33,671 bases of DNA from NCBI GenBank assembly GCA_944323325.1, contig CALUSF010000006.1, positions 1 to 33,671 on the forward strand. Reading direction: 5' to 3'. The position numbers and the translations under genes were made by a program. The notes below the pieces were generated by a model. That model made no database searches, had not been told where the DNA came from, and saw nothing but the letters and a program-made list of their open reading frames with translations. The stretch comes from Candidatus Gastranaerophilales bacterium (GTDB lineage: Bacteria > Cyanobacteriota > Vampirovibrionia > Gastranaerophilales > Gastranaerophilaceae). Shown piece after piece: positions 24,011 to 32,717 of the stretch (within the stretch, counting starts at the first letter, position 1; every line of letters begins with the position of its first letter).

Positions 24011-24117
24011 TTGTATTATCCTCCTATCGGGGCATCCTATCACTAATTCAATTGCCCTGTTACCTCTCTATTAAATAATACTTACGGCTTAGAGTACATT
24101 ACCCGATTATCTAATAT

Positions 24118-25389
24118 TTATTGAACATATTTGTTTATAAGCTCTATTACCTCGCAAACAGAATAGTTTTCCCGGGTTACAAAAAGATTTTGTCCGGTTT
24201 TTTCTATTACATAATCAAGAGTTTGTCCATCCAAAAATAAGTCACTGTATGGCTTTAACATTATTGAAGGAACAATTATATAGTCTGCTTTTACATCTTT
24301 TATTGAATTAATTAAATCTTCTGAAGTTATCAGTCCTGCAACAGTTATATTTTCACCCCAGTAAGTTGATTTTACAGGGTTTATTATACACTTTAAATTA
24401 CTGACCTTATTTAGCTTTTCACCTATATATTCAAAAGCAGTTTTTGCGGCGACAGAGCATGCAAAACAAATAGTCAAACTTTTATTTAATCGTTCGGGAA
24501 GATTAAATGTATCAAAATCATCCATTAAACACCTTAAGGAGCCTACCCCGTCATCAAGCTGCGAGAAGTTACCGTAATATTCCGCCCCGGGAATTTCTTT
24601 TTCAGCGAGAAGAAAAAACTCATCTGAACAGCATACTTTTTTATATTTTGATGCAATTTTAATTGTTTGTAGAGCAACTTCTTTGTCTACGGTTTTAAGT
24701 TTACTTTCTCTAAACTGCGTCACACCAACAGGAACTATTGCTACGGAAAGCAAGGCATCTTCCAATGTCGATAAATCATCCAAAGTACGTTTTAATTCAT
24801 CCCCGTCATTATATCCAGGACATAGAACTATCTGTGCATGGAAAGGAATATCATTTTCTTTAAACCAATTCAAATTATCCATTATTTTCCCCGCGTTAGG
24901 ATTACGGAGCATTTTTACACGCAAATCCGGATTTGTCGTATGTACTGATATATAAAACGGTCCCAAATGTAACTTTGAAATTCTCTCCCTGTCTTGGTCA
25001 GTAAAGTTAGTTGTAGTAATATAAGTTCCTTGTAAATAAGAAAGCCTGTAATCATCATCTTTTACATAAAGTGTATCGCGCAATCCCTTAGGCTGCTGAG
25101 AAACAAAACAAAAAATACAATTATTAAGACAAGGCTTTACTCTGTCAAAAACGGCGCTCTCAAAAATTATCCCGAGATCCTCATCGTAATCTTTTTCAAG
25201 TTCAATTTCTTCAACTTCGCCGCTTCTTTTTTGAATTTCTAAAGTAATTAATTCATTTTTACACAAAAAATTGTAATCAATCATATCCCGGGGAATTTCC
25301 CCATCAATTGACAAAAGAATATCGCCCTCGTTAATTTCAAGTTCTTCCGCAATAGAACCCTCAACAACTCCGCTAATGAGCGCAGGCAT
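24118..25389 (-). CDS. PDZ-radical SAM protein of the DUF512 family
   Basis: 423 residues. An N-terminal PDZ-like domain (residues about 1-50: I-A-E-E-L-E-I-N-E-G-D-I-L-L-S-I-D-G) is followed by a radical SAM core whose cluster motif is C-L-N-N-C-I-F-C-F (C-x3-C-x2-C, near residue 88). Q-P-K-G-L-R-D-T-L-Y-V-K-D-D-D-Y-R-L-S and V-P-V-G-V-T-Q-F-R are family blocks, and the C-terminal half matches DUF512. The family is conserved in cyanobacteria and many Firmicutes; its reaction is not known to me. GGAGGG lies 8 nt before the ATG at 25389, which is preferred to the TTG at 25395. It overlaps the end of the PadR gene by 17 nt and so is probably translated together with it. Confidence 0.87.
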   Translation of the reverse strand: MPALISGVVEGSIAEELEINEGDILLSIDGEIPRDMIDYNFLCKNELITLEIQKRSGEVEEIELEKDYDEDLGIIFESAVFDRVKPCLNNCIFCFVSQQPKGLRDTLYVKDDDYRLSYLQGTYITTTNFTDQDRERISKLHLGPFYISVHTTNPDLRVKMLRNPNAGKIMDNLNWFKENDIPFHAQIVLCPGYNDGDELKRTLDDLSTLEDALLSVAIVPVGVTQFRESKLKTVDKEVALQTIKIASKYKKVCCSDEFFLLAEKEIPGAEYYGNFSQLDDGVGSLRCLMDDFDTFNLPERLNKSLTICFACSVAAKTAFEYIGEKLNKVSNLKCIINPVKSTYWGENITVAGLITSEDLINSIKDVKADYIIVPSIMLKPYSDLFLDGQTLDYVIEKTGQNLFVTRENYSVCEVIELINKYVQ

Positions 25390-25885
25390 GCTCAAAACCC
25401 TCCAAGAGCGATATAAAGTTTTTATATTCGCATATCAAATTATCAAATACCATTTTAGGATAAAAAGAAAGTTCTTTTGTCGACAGCATATTTTGAGTGT
25501 CAATAAAAATACTTTCAGCTTTCATCTTTAGCTGTCGAAAAAGTTGTACTTGTTCATTATTATTTAATAAATCAGCACAAGAAAGCTTAATTCTGGCACT
25601 GAAAAGAAACTGCACCGGATTATCAAGCGGCGGGGCCATAATTAACCTCTTCAATTCGTCTTTTCCGGAATCTGTTATTGTATAATAAACAGATGGGCGC
25701 CCCCCGGGAGACATTGTTTTTTGGGTTTTTACAAAACCGCCTTTTTCCAAACGCGTTAAAGCAGGCTTAATTGTTCCGTAACTCGGAGTAGTTAATACCG
25801 AAAATGAATTTCGTATTTCTTTCGAAACCCCGTACATAGTTAAAACTTTTTTGCTCAATTCAAATAAAATCATTAGTTCTATCAT
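25373..25885 (-). CDS. PadR-family transcriptional regulator
   Basis: 170 residues. The winged-helix N-terminus (M-I-E-L-M-I-L-F-E-L, then Y-G-V-S-K-E-I, then T-P-S-Y-G-T-I-K-P-A-L-T-R-L-E-K-G-G-F-V and G-G-R-P-S-V-Y-Y-T-I-T-D-S-G) is a clear PadR domain, about residues 1-85. The C-terminal part is helical and fits the PadR dimerisation helices. It starts 3 nt after the stop of the GGDEF gene and overlaps the next gene, so the three make an operon. PadR proteins usually repress their own operon or a transporter; the ligand is unknown. The Shine-Dalgarno is weak and inside the preceding gene, consistent with coupled translation. Confidence 0.85.
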   Translation of the reverse strand: MIELMILFELSKKVLTMYGVSKEIRNSFSVLTTPSYGTIKPALTRLEKGGFVKTQKTMSPGGRPSVYYTITDSGKDELKRLIMAPPLDNPVQFLFSARIKLSCADLLNNNEQVQLFRQLKMKAESIFIDTQNMLSTKELSFYPKMVFDNLICEYKNFISLLEGFEHACAH

Positions 25886-25888
25886 AAT

Positions 25889-27781
25889 TTAACCCAAATC
25901 GTTTTGAACAATTGCAATAAATTCTTTTGCAAGTTTCTCGCTCCACTTATTATTAATTTCGCTCTCTATTGTTTTTAATGCATCTTCCCGACTTAAAGCA
26001 TCTCTGTATGGGCGGTTTTCCATAAGTGCAAAATAAGAATCAATTATGAGAATTATTTGTGACTCTATAGGAATTTCTTCACCTGAAATATTTGCCGGAT
26101 ATCCCGTTCCGTTCCAATTTTCATGATGCTTTTCTATAATCGGAATAATATCAACAATATTTGAAATAGGCTTTAATATCTCACGTGCTGCAATTAAAGG
26201 ATGCTGTTTTATAGACAATTTGTCCTCTTCGCTTAATGGCTCTTTTTTACGCAAAAGCCCCTTCGGAAGCATTGTGTTTCCTATATCATACAAAAGAACT
26301 GCTATTTTTAGACGATCAATACTTTCCTTTGAGAGTTCAAACCGCTTTGCAAGAAGTGATGCTATTTGAACTTTTTGTTTTACGCCGCCCTCTATATGTT
26401 CGGGATTATAAGTCGAAACCAAAGCATCAGCCACCTGATACAGCTTCTCATTATTTATATTCATTTCCTGAAGCTTTTGTACCAGCATATTTGAAGTAGA
26501 TTCGTCAACCGGAATACGATGCTTCGACAATATGTCAACAAATGTATTGATTGCAATTTCCTGCCAAGAAGTTTGGCGCGCAGGCTTAGCAATTGTAACC
26601 CTGTTTCTGCCGTTTCTTTTGGACTCATACATTGCATGGTCGGTTATTTCCAGAAGCTCATCAATATCATCAGAATGCTCCAAATACGTTGCAACACCAA
26701 GACTTGCCGTTATATGCCCGATTTTTTCCAATTTAACGGCCTCTATTGCCTTTCTTATACGTTCTGCAGCAATACAACCACCGGCAGAATCTACCCCCGG
26801 AAGAATCAAGTTAAACTCCTCGCCGCCCATTCTTGCAGCAACATCAATCGAACGAGCATTATTTTTCAATACTTCCGCAATGGCTTTTATTGCAATATCG
26901 CCGTAATTGTGTCCATACATATCATTAATCTGTTTCAAGTGATCCAAATCAAGCCCTATAACCGTAAATTTTTGATTTTGTCTTTCCGACCGGATTGCTT
27001 CTTTCTTTATAAATTCCTCAAAATACCGCCTGTTATACAACCCTGTCATTCCGTCAGTTACAGCTTGTTCTTTTACAGCCTGAAATAAATCGGCAATAGT
27101 TATTGCAAGTTCAATTTGCTTAGCAAAAAGACTGAGGAAATTAAGTTCGCTGTTACTTAGCGTATCCCTTGAAGAAAACACTACTAAAGACCCAAAATGT
27201 GTTTGTTTAGAGACAAGCGGCACAAAAATATAAGATTTCATCTTAGCTTTGTCCAGAAAAGCCTTCGTTTTCGCTTCATCCAACTCCGGCAAAAAACCGC
27301 ATACAAGTTTAACAAGCTCTGCTGATTGATATATCGTATTTGTACTGATTGCATTTTTCAACTCTTCCATTTCCGGGAAATGCATTCTGTAATCCGTAAC
27401 TTCACATTTAAAATACTCGAAAAATTTCATTCCCAAATCATCACGCGAAGAAGCAACAACTTGCAGATAATTACCGTCGTTATCAGCTTTTTGTTTTACA
27501 ATAAAACTGTATAAGTACCCGAGTTCACCTTGCAAACTGTTAACAATTGCATTTAAAACGCTTGAGAGCGGTTTGGAAGAATTCATCATATCCCAAATAT
27601 GCTGCAAAGTAAGCATCTGTTTATTAGCCCGGTCTAATTCTTTAGTCCTGACCGCGATTTCTGCTTCCAACTTTGCATTACGTTCATAAACTTCAAGCAA
27701 AGAGCCGCTGCCCGAGTATACCGATGACTCAACCTGCTCCAACTGATTCTTAAACTTTTTTATACTGTCGAAAAAGCCCAC
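25889..27781 (-). CDS. GAF-GGDEF diguanylate cyclase with altered HD-GYP domain
   Basis: 630 residues. A short coiled-coil N-terminus (about 5-60) leads to a GAF-like sensor domain (about 65-230). The GGDEF domain follows, with active-site G-G-E-E-F at about 318-322 and R-S-I-D five residues before it, an intact product-inhibition I-site; it should make c-di-GMP. The C-terminal domain is HD-GYP-like with H-H-E-N-W-N-G-T-G-Y-P, but the catalytic H-D-x-G-K reads Y-D-I-G-N, so phosphodiesterase activity may be lost. No membrane segment is seen. The start is GTG 27781 (M-G-F-F-D), with AAGGACGG upstream. It heads an operon with the PadR and DUF512 genes. Confidence 0.87.
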   Translation of the reverse strand: MGFFDSIKKFKNQLEQVESSVYSGSGSLLEVYERNAKLEAEIAVRTKELDRANKQMLTLQHIWDMMNSSKPLSSVLNAIVNSLQGELGYLYSFIVKQKADNDGNYLQVVASSRDDLGMKFFEYFKCEVTDYRMHFPEMEELKNAISTNTIYQSAELVKLVCGFLPELDEAKTKAFLDKAKMKSYIFVPLVSKQTHFGSLVVFSSRDTLSNSELNFLSLFAKQIELAITIADLFQAVKEQAVTDGMTGLYNRRYFEEFIKKEAIRSERQNQKFTVIGLDLDHLKQINDMYGHNYGDIAIKAIAEVLKNNARSIDVAARMGGEEFNLILPGVDSAGGCIAAERIRKAIEAVKLEKIGHITASLGVATYLEHSDDIDELLEITDHAMYESKRNGRNRVTIAKPARQTSWQEIAINTFVDILSKHRIPVDESTSNMLVQKLQEMNINNEKLYQVADALVSTYNPEHIEGGVKQKVQIASLLAKRFELSKESIDRLKIAVLLYDIGNTMLPKGLLRKKEPLSEEDKLSIKQHPLIAAREILKPISNIVDIIPIIEKHHENWNGTGYPANISGEEIPIESQIILIIDSYFALMENRPYRDALSREDALKTIESEINNKWSEKLAKEFIAIVQNDLG

Positions 27782-27842
27782 AGATGCCGTCCTTAAGTTC
27801 CTGACTATTTATTAAGTATACCATACTTTTGAGAAAATTAAA

Positions 27843-27916
27843 CCTCCTTGGCGGGATTTGAACCCGCGACCTCAGGCTTCGGAGACCTGCACTCTATCCA
27901 ACTGAGCTACAAGGAG
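27843..27916 (-). tRNA. tRNA-Arg (anticodon CCG)
   Basis: A complete cloverleaf is visible on the minus strand: acceptor stem CTCCTTG/CAAGGAG, D arm GCTC..GAGT, anticodon stem CAGGT/GCCTG with loop CTCCGAA (anticodon CCG, reading CGG), T arm GCGGG/CCCGC with TTCAAAT loop, discriminator G. The CCA end is not encoded. It is a single tRNA gene in the 266-bp gap between the GGDEF gene and the gene at 28048. Confidence 0.93.
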
Positions 27917-28047
27917 ACTCACTTATTTAGTTTAACATAAAATTTTTATAAACTTCTTTACTTATACATAAATTTGGCAATATAACTTAACAAATAGCAA
28001 ATTTTTCTTTTACATGGTTTATAATAAAAAAATAATAAGGAGTTTAT

Positions 28048-28260
28048 ATGAAAATAACGTCAAATTATACCCTTTTCAATTCGGAAAGGTATGTTTTAAG
28101 AACTTTTAAAAATCGGACAGAAGACGAAATTCGGACTGAAGAACAAAAACTTGAAACAGAAGAAAAGCAAATACAGCGACAAATAGACCAGCTTACAAGA
28201 GAACAAAACAAACTTGAAGATGAGCAGCGAAAACTTGAAAGAGAAAAAAGTCGTTTTTAG
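28048..28260 (+). CDS. Short coiled-coil protein
   Basis: 70 residues. After an 11-residue start (M-K-I-T-S-N-Y-T-L-F-N), residues about 25-70 are one long, highly charged helix with heptad-like spacing (E-E-Q-K-L-E-T-E-E-K-Q-I, Q-L-T-R-E-Q-N-K-L-E, then R-K-L-E-R-E-K). No family recognised. AAGGAG stands 8 nt before the ATG, and TATAAT (28020-28025) is a good -10 box, so this small gene is likely real. It is convergent with nadC, whose end is 6 bp away. Confidence 0.65.
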   Translation: MKITSNYTLFNSERYVLRTFKNRTEDEIRTEEQKLETEEKQIQRQIDQLTREQNKLEDEQRKLEREKSRF

Positions 28261-28266
28261 GATTTC

Positions 28267-29097
28267 TTACATATCCAGTCCTAAATCCAAAGTAGGAGCT
28301 TTTGCAACAATTGCGCTGGATGAAATAATATCAACACCGGTTGAAGCTATTTCGCGTACAGTTTGAAGCGAAACATTTCCGCTTGCTTCCACTATAGCTT
28401 TTCCGTTTATAAGCTCAACACAATCTTTCATTAGTTCAACTGACATATTATCAAGCATTATAATATCGACTCCGCAATTAAGCGCCTCTATAACCTGTTC
28501 TTTTGTATCACATTCAACCTCTATTTTATGAGCATGAGAAATATGTTTTTTTAGCTGCTCTACCGCTTTTGTTAAAGTTCCGGCAAATTTAATATGGTTA
28601 TCTTTTATCATCGCACAGTCTGAGAGGTTAAATCTGTGCAAACTGCCGCCGCCGGCTTTAACCGCGTATTTTTCAAATGCACGGAAACAGGGAGTAGTTT
28701 TTCTGGTATCAACAATTTTTGCTTTATATTCCCCTATTGCTTTTTGATACCTGTTAGTTTCGGTGGCAATACCGCTCATACGCTGAATATAATTCAAAGC
28801 GGTTCTTTCTCCCATAAGAATATATTTTGCCGGCCCCTGAATTTCGGCAATTTTATCACCTTTTTTTATAACCTCACCGTCATTAAAATAAAATTTAATA
28901 TTAATCTCGGGAGAAAGAATTCTGAATACAGTTTCAAAAACAGTCTTACCGCAAAATATGCCGTCAGTTCTTGTATTTAATGCGCAAGACAACATATCTT
29001 CTTCTTTTGTTAAATAATCGGTTGTTATATCACCAAAACCTATATCTTCTTCCAATGCTTTTTTTACATGTTCTTCTATAAAAAAATTATTTAGCAT
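28267..29097 (-). CDS. nadC: NadC, quinolinate phosphoribosyltransferase
   Basis: 276 residues from the ATG at 29097. It turns quinolinate and PRPP into nicotinate mononucleotide, the last step of de novo NAD pyridine-ring synthesis. Motifs are D-I-G-F-G-D-I-T-T near residue 20, T-R-K-T-T-P-C-F-R (substrate arginines), K-A-G-G-G-S-L-H-R-F-N-L-S-D, K-D-N-H-I, E-V-E-C-D and S-G-N-V-S. The frame opens at a TTG (29103), but AAGGAG is correctly spaced (7 nt) for the ATG. It overlaps the end of nadB by 11 nt, so the two are translationally coupled. nadA is not in the window. Confidence 0.94.
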   Translation of the reverse strand: MLNNFFIEEHVKKALEEDIGFGDITTDYLTKEEDMLSCALNTRTDGIFCGKTVFETVFRILSPEINIKFYFNDGEVIKKGDKIAEIQGPAKYILMGERTALNYIQRMSGIATETNRYQKAIGEYKAKIVDTRKTTPCFRAFEKYAVKAGGGSLHRFNLSDCAMIKDNHIKFAGTLTKAVEQLKKHISHAHKIEVECDTKEQVIEALNCGVDIIMLDNMSVELMKDCVELINGKAIVEASGNVSLQTVREIASTGVDIISSSAIVAKAPTLDLGLDM

Positions 29098-30709
29098 ATT
29101 CAAACTCCTTATTTACGGTATTTATCATTTCCGTATGTAATGCTATTGTCGAAGTTTCCGGATAGTCGGAGCGGCAATGAGCACCGCGGGATTCTTTTCT
29201 TAAAAGTGCACTTTGAGTAATTAACATTGCAGTTGTCAACATATTACGATATTCGTATTCATCTTTATTCAAGCATTTCCTGTTGCGCTTAAAGTTTCTT
29301 TGCAAGACTTTGATTTCTTCAAGAGCTTTGCTTAATGATTCTTCGGAACGAATTATACCTACATTTTCCCACATTATGTTTTTTAGATTTTTCTTAAGAT
29401 TTTCAATATCGTAATCTGTTTCACTCAATAATGCAGAATATAGTTCAATAGTTTCCCGAATATTGTTATCTATTTTTTTAGGCGTCATAAGGTTAGCAAA
29501 AGATAAATAATCAGCAAGCTCATATGCACAAACAACACATTCCAAAAGAGAATTGCTTGCAAGCCGGTTTGCACCATGCAAGCCTGTTGAAGCACATTCC
29601 CCTATCGCATAAAGCCCCTTAATAGAAGTTTTGCCTTCAACAGTTGCTTTTATTCCGCCCATTGTATAATGTGCAGCCGGCGCGACCGGAATCGGTTTAT
29701 TTGAAATATCAATCCCTTCTTCACGGCATTTTTTTGATATCGTCGGGAACCTATCAAATAATTTTGTGTGATCAATTATTGAAGCATTAAGAAATACATT
29801 TTGTGTATGGAATTTTCGCATCTCGCTGTATATAGCTCTTGCTACAATATCACGTGGAGCAAGCTCTCTTTTATCGTGATAATTAGACATAAACTCTTCT
29901 CCGCTTTTGTTTAAAAGCTTGGCTCCTTCCCCCCTTACAGCCTCAGAGATTAAAAATCTGTTTTTGCTTTCCGTATTCAAGGCAAGAGCTGTAGGATGAA
30001 ATTGTATAAATTCCATATCTTGTATTATTGCTCCGGCATTATAAGCTAAATCAATACCGTCACCGGTTGCACCTTCAGGATTAGTTGTATATTTGTACAA
30101 TTGTCCGACCCCGCCGGTTGCAAGTACCAATGCTGATGTATACACAATTTCATGCTCGCCCGTTAATTCATTGTAAAGAATTGCACCCTTACATACCATA
30201 TCAGAATCAACAAGAAGTTCAACGGCCATTGAATGTTCCGCTATCGTAATATTTCCGTCAGCAAGGACCGCATCCATCAAAGCGCCCGTTATACCACGTC
30301 CGGTAGCATCTCCACCGGAGTGCAGAATTCTTCTTACCGAATGTGCAGCTTCGAGTGTAAATGTTAGTTCCCCGTTTTTATTCTTATCAAAAACGACCCC
30401 GCAATCCATTAAATCATTTATTACTTCATCTGAAGCTTCAGAAATATATTCTGCGGTTTCCTTTTCACTTAAACCGGCACCTGCTTTTAAAGTATCCTTA
30501 ACATGAAGGTCTACTTTGTCATCAAGGTTTTGGTGTAATACACCAACAATTCCGCCTTGTGCATACAAAGAATTGCTTTCCCCTAACGAAGATTTTGTTA
30601 CTATAAGAATACCGTCAGGTAAATTTATTTCCTGCGACAATTTTAAGGCCGCATACAAACCGGCCGCACCGCTTCCTACTACAACCACTGAATATTCGGA
30701 ATATTTCAT
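29087..30709 (-). CDS. nadB: NadB, L-aspartate oxidase
   Basis: 540 residues, FAD enzyme that oxidises aspartate to iminoaspartate for quinolinate synthesis. The FAD dinucleotide fold is V-V-V-G-S-G-A-A-G-L-Y-A-A at about residues 8-20. Further family motifs are S-L-Y-A-Q-G-G-I, A-A-H-S-V-R-R-I-L-H, T-G-G-V-G-Q-L-Y, Q-F-H-P-T-A and the substrate block A-P-A-A-H-Y-T-M-G-G-I, then G-L-H-G-A-N-R-L-A-S-N-S-L-L-E. The C-terminus carries the R-G-A-H-x-R-x-D-Y-P motif. GGTGGAG precedes the ATG. NadB uses oxygen or fumarate as acceptor; in an anaerobe fumarate is likely. Confidence 0.95.
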   Translation of the reverse strand: MKYSEYSVVVVGSGAAGLYAALKLSQEINLPDGILIVTKSSLGESNSLYAQGGIVGVLHQNLDDKVDLHVKDTLKAGAGLSEKETAEYISEASDEVINDLMDCGVVFDKNKNGELTFTLEAAHSVRRILHSGGDATGRGITGALMDAVLADGNITIAEHSMAVELLVDSDMVCKGAILYNELTGEHEIVYTSALVLATGGVGQLYKYTTNPEGATGDGIDLAYNAGAIIQDMEFIQFHPTALALNTESKNRFLISEAVRGEGAKLLNKSGEEFMSNYHDKRELAPRDIVARAIYSEMRKFHTQNVFLNASIIDHTKLFDRFPTISKKCREEGIDISNKPIPVAPAAHYTMGGIKATVEGKTSIKGLYAIGECASTGLHGANRLASNSLLECVVCAYELADYLSFANLMTPKKIDNNIRETIELYSALLSETDYDIENLKKNLKNIMWENVGIIRSEESLSKALEEIKVLQRNFKRNRKCLNKDEYEYRNMLTTAMLITQSALLRKESRGAHCRSDYPETSTIALHTEMINTVNKEFEYAK

Positions 30710-30778
30710 TTCTCCACCTCAAGCAGGTTATACTATTTATATTTTATTACAAAAACAGCAGAAAATATTAATATTATA

Positions 30779-31564
30779 TTAAATTTTGCGAATAGTTAAA
30801 ACTAACCTTTTTGGACGGATTAACTCATCTACAATTGATTTATCAAGATCTATCGTCGGAGAATATTCCTGTGCCTTTTTAACATCAGCATTATACCCGT
30901 CATAATCTCCTATTTTTTTCTTTAACTTTGCTCTATCAGCATAGGCTTGCGGATTATTCTTTTTTCTGTCAATTGCCAAATCCCAGACTTTAATCGCATA
31001 ATCGGGTCTTCCGATTGTATCATATAAATCCGCAAGACAGGCAAAACCGATGTACGCATTGCTATCCATACTCAAAATAGCATTACAATATGACTGAGCC
31101 TCCTTATAATTTCCGGCTTCTTTAAATAACATTGCGACTTTTATGTTATCGGTAAATTCTATATTCTGAGAATTTATAAAGTCATTTAAAGCTCCCGTAT
31201 GATCACCTAAAAACAATTTTATTTCAGCCCGCTCTTTATACAATCTATTTAATTCATTTTCAGATATATAAGCCGGCAAGGTTTTTATCGCTTTATCCAT
31301 TTCTATCAAAGCCTTTTTAGATTTCGGAAACATTTTGGCCAAATAAACCGCGTTATTCCTATGGAATAAATACTCCGTAGTTTCCGCACTATTGGTTAAT
31401 TTCGCAACAAAAAACCTTGTATTATTTCCCCAAAAACAAATTTGCAAAAACTTGTTTCCTGGCGGAGTACAAAGCCATACCGCAAATAAAAAACCGGCAA
31501 TAATCCAAATAAGCAGTTTCATGTCATCTTTTTTATTAGTTTTATTATTAAAATTCGAAATCAT
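30779..31564 (-). CDS. TPR-repeat protein with N-terminal membrane anchor
   Basis: 261 residues. A single membrane segment lies near residues 16-35 (L-L-I-W-I-I-A-G-F-L-F-A-V-W-L). The rest is helical, and several tetratricopeptide-like units can be picked out between about 100 and 240 (for example A-L-N-D-F-I, A-G-N-Y-K-E-A-Q-S-Y-C-N-A-I-L and G-R-P-D-Y-A-I-K-V-W-D-L-A-I). TPR proteins hold partners; with this topology it could be bound to the inner membrane facing either side. Function unknown. AGGAAGAG lies upstream of the ATG, and TGTACAAT is a possible extended -10. It follows the HExxH gene by 57 bp and may have its own promoter. Confidence 0.75.
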   Translation of the reverse strand: MISNFNNKTNKKDDMKLLIWIIAGFLFAVWLCTPPGNKFLQICFWGNNTRFFVAKLTNSAETTEYLFHRNNAVYLAKMFPKSKKALIEMDKAIKTLPAYISENELNRLYKERAEIKLFLGDHTGALNDFINSQNIEFTDNIKVAMLFKEAGNYKEAQSYCNAILSMDSNAYIGFACLADLYDTIGRPDYAIKVWDLAIDRKKNNPQAYADRAKLKKKIGDYDGYNADVKKAQEYSPTIDLDKSIVDELIRPKRLVLTIRKI

Positions 31565-31621
31565 CTTTATATGCTCTTCCTTCTAGTACATTGTACACGA
31601 AAACCATGAAAAAATAAAGTA

Positions 31622-32416
31622 TTATTTTAAAAGCATTGATAGCTCCTTGAGTTCAGAAATTTGCCCTTTTTCAATAACATTTTCCATAGTATTTACGGCA
31701 TTTGGTGCAATTTTTTTTGCCTTACTGTAATCGGAAAAAAACAATTCCGTAAATCTGGCAAAAAGCTCTGTCGGATTGTTATAATATTTATTCATCCTTG
31801 ATATTTTAGATGAATATCGCCTCAATGCGCGTTGTTTTGATTTTAATTTTATATAAGCTACCTGAACGGGTGTTAAATCATTAAAATCCTTTTCAAGATT
31901 CTCTATAGAAAGTATTCTGTTAAACAACCTGACCTTGTCATAGCTCAAAAGATAACTAACAGGATTATAGAGAGTTTTCTCGAGCTTTTTAGAAATATCC
32001 CGCAAATTCATCTCAGGATAAAATGAACGGACAGTATCTGCAAGAGAGTTTACTTCTCTTTTAAGCTGTTCCTGTTTTTGTACAAGAGATAATGCAAAAT
32101 CTTTTGGAATTTCATTAACAGTAACCCCTGTAAGTTCTTCTAAAATTTCGTCGCTAACGTTCTGAAAAACAAAATCGAGACTACTCAAAGTTTTATCATA
32201 GTTGTAGTGTATATAATGTGCAAATTCATGCAGCAATACTCCGAATATTCCGTCATTTTCAAGATTACATGAAACATCAATCCGGAACCTGCCTCCGGAT
32301 GTATATTTAAAATAACCCTTATTACCGCGTGCTTTGTTTTTACAGAGATTTACAGTAATTCCCTTGCTTTCAATATATTCTTTTAAAACTAAGATTCTGT
32401 TTCTTTCACCAGCCAT
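31622..32416 (-). CDS. Putative HExxH zinc metallopeptidase
   Basis: 264 residues, no signal peptide. L-L-H-E-F-A-H-Y-I-H-Y (about residues 59-69) is a HExxH zinc motif in a hydrophobic helix. About 150 residues later N-P-T-E-L-F-A-R-F-T-E-L-F resembles the N-x-x-E-x-x-A-R helix that supplies the third ligand in several zincins. The middle is helical and lysine-rich. It shares no clear similarity by eye with the other HExxH protein at 13557 beyond the motif, though their N-terminal parts are both anchored on a similar helix. The ATG at 32416 lies inside the end of cutA: a 28-nt overlap in another frame. There is no later methionine before the conserved region, so the overlap is probably real. 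Confidence 0.65.
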   Translation of the reverse strand: MAGERNRILVLKEYIESKGITVNLCKNKARGNKGYFKYTSGGRFRIDVSCNLENDGIFGVLLHEFAHYIHYNYDKTLSSLDFVFQNVSDEILEELTGVTVNEIPKDFALSLVQKQEQLKREVNSLADTVRSFYPEMNLRDISKKLEKTLYNPVSYLLSYDKVRLFNRILSIENLEKDFNDLTPVQVAYIKLKSKQRALRRYSSKISRMNKYYNNPTELFARFTELFFSDYSKAKKIAPNAVNTMENVIEKGQISELKELSMLLK

Positions 32417-32706
32417 TTTAAATAATCTTCACTACAATCTACAATAGGTAATGCTATTATCTCAGGAACGGTATATGAATGGACATCCTCAATAACAAGC
32501 TTAATTTTCCCGTAATTAGAGCGTCGGGTTTTTATCATCATTAAAATTTCTTTTTCTTCACAAATTTCTCCGTCCCAAGAAAAAACCGAACGAACATTCT
32601 CCACCATACTTACACAAGCAGCAAGCTTATGTTTCATCAAAATCTTTGTAATATTTTTTGCAATTTTTTTTTCGGGTACAGTACAATAAATAACTATAAT
32701 ATCCAT
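32389..32706 (-). CDS. cutA: CutA1-family divalent-ion tolerance protein
   Basis: 105 residues, typical of CutA1, a very stable trimer with a ferredoxin-like fold. Signature segments are A-K-N-I-T-K-I-L, K-L-A-A-C-V-S-M-V-E, the S-V-F-S-W-D-G-E-I core, M-M-I-K-T and H-S-Y-T-V-P-E-I-I-A-L-P-I, then Y-L-K-W-L. The family has been tied to copper tolerance in E. coli, but its molecular role is not settled. AAGGAG precedes the ATG. It is 11 bp after the GlcD-type oxidase and overlaps the HExxH gene, so the three make an operon. Confidence 0.93.
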   Translation of the reverse strand: MDIIVIYCTVPEKKIAKNITKILMKHKLAACVSMVENVRSVFSWDGEICEEKEILMMIKTRRSNYGKIKLVIEDVHSYTVPEIIALPIVDCSEDYLKWLVKETES

Positions 32707-32717
32707 AACTACTCCTT

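Noticed and set aside
26519-27088. A 189-codon plus-strand open frame opposite the GGDEF gene
   Set aside because: It is antisense to the well-supported GAF-GGDEF coding region, with no recognisable motif or start signal.
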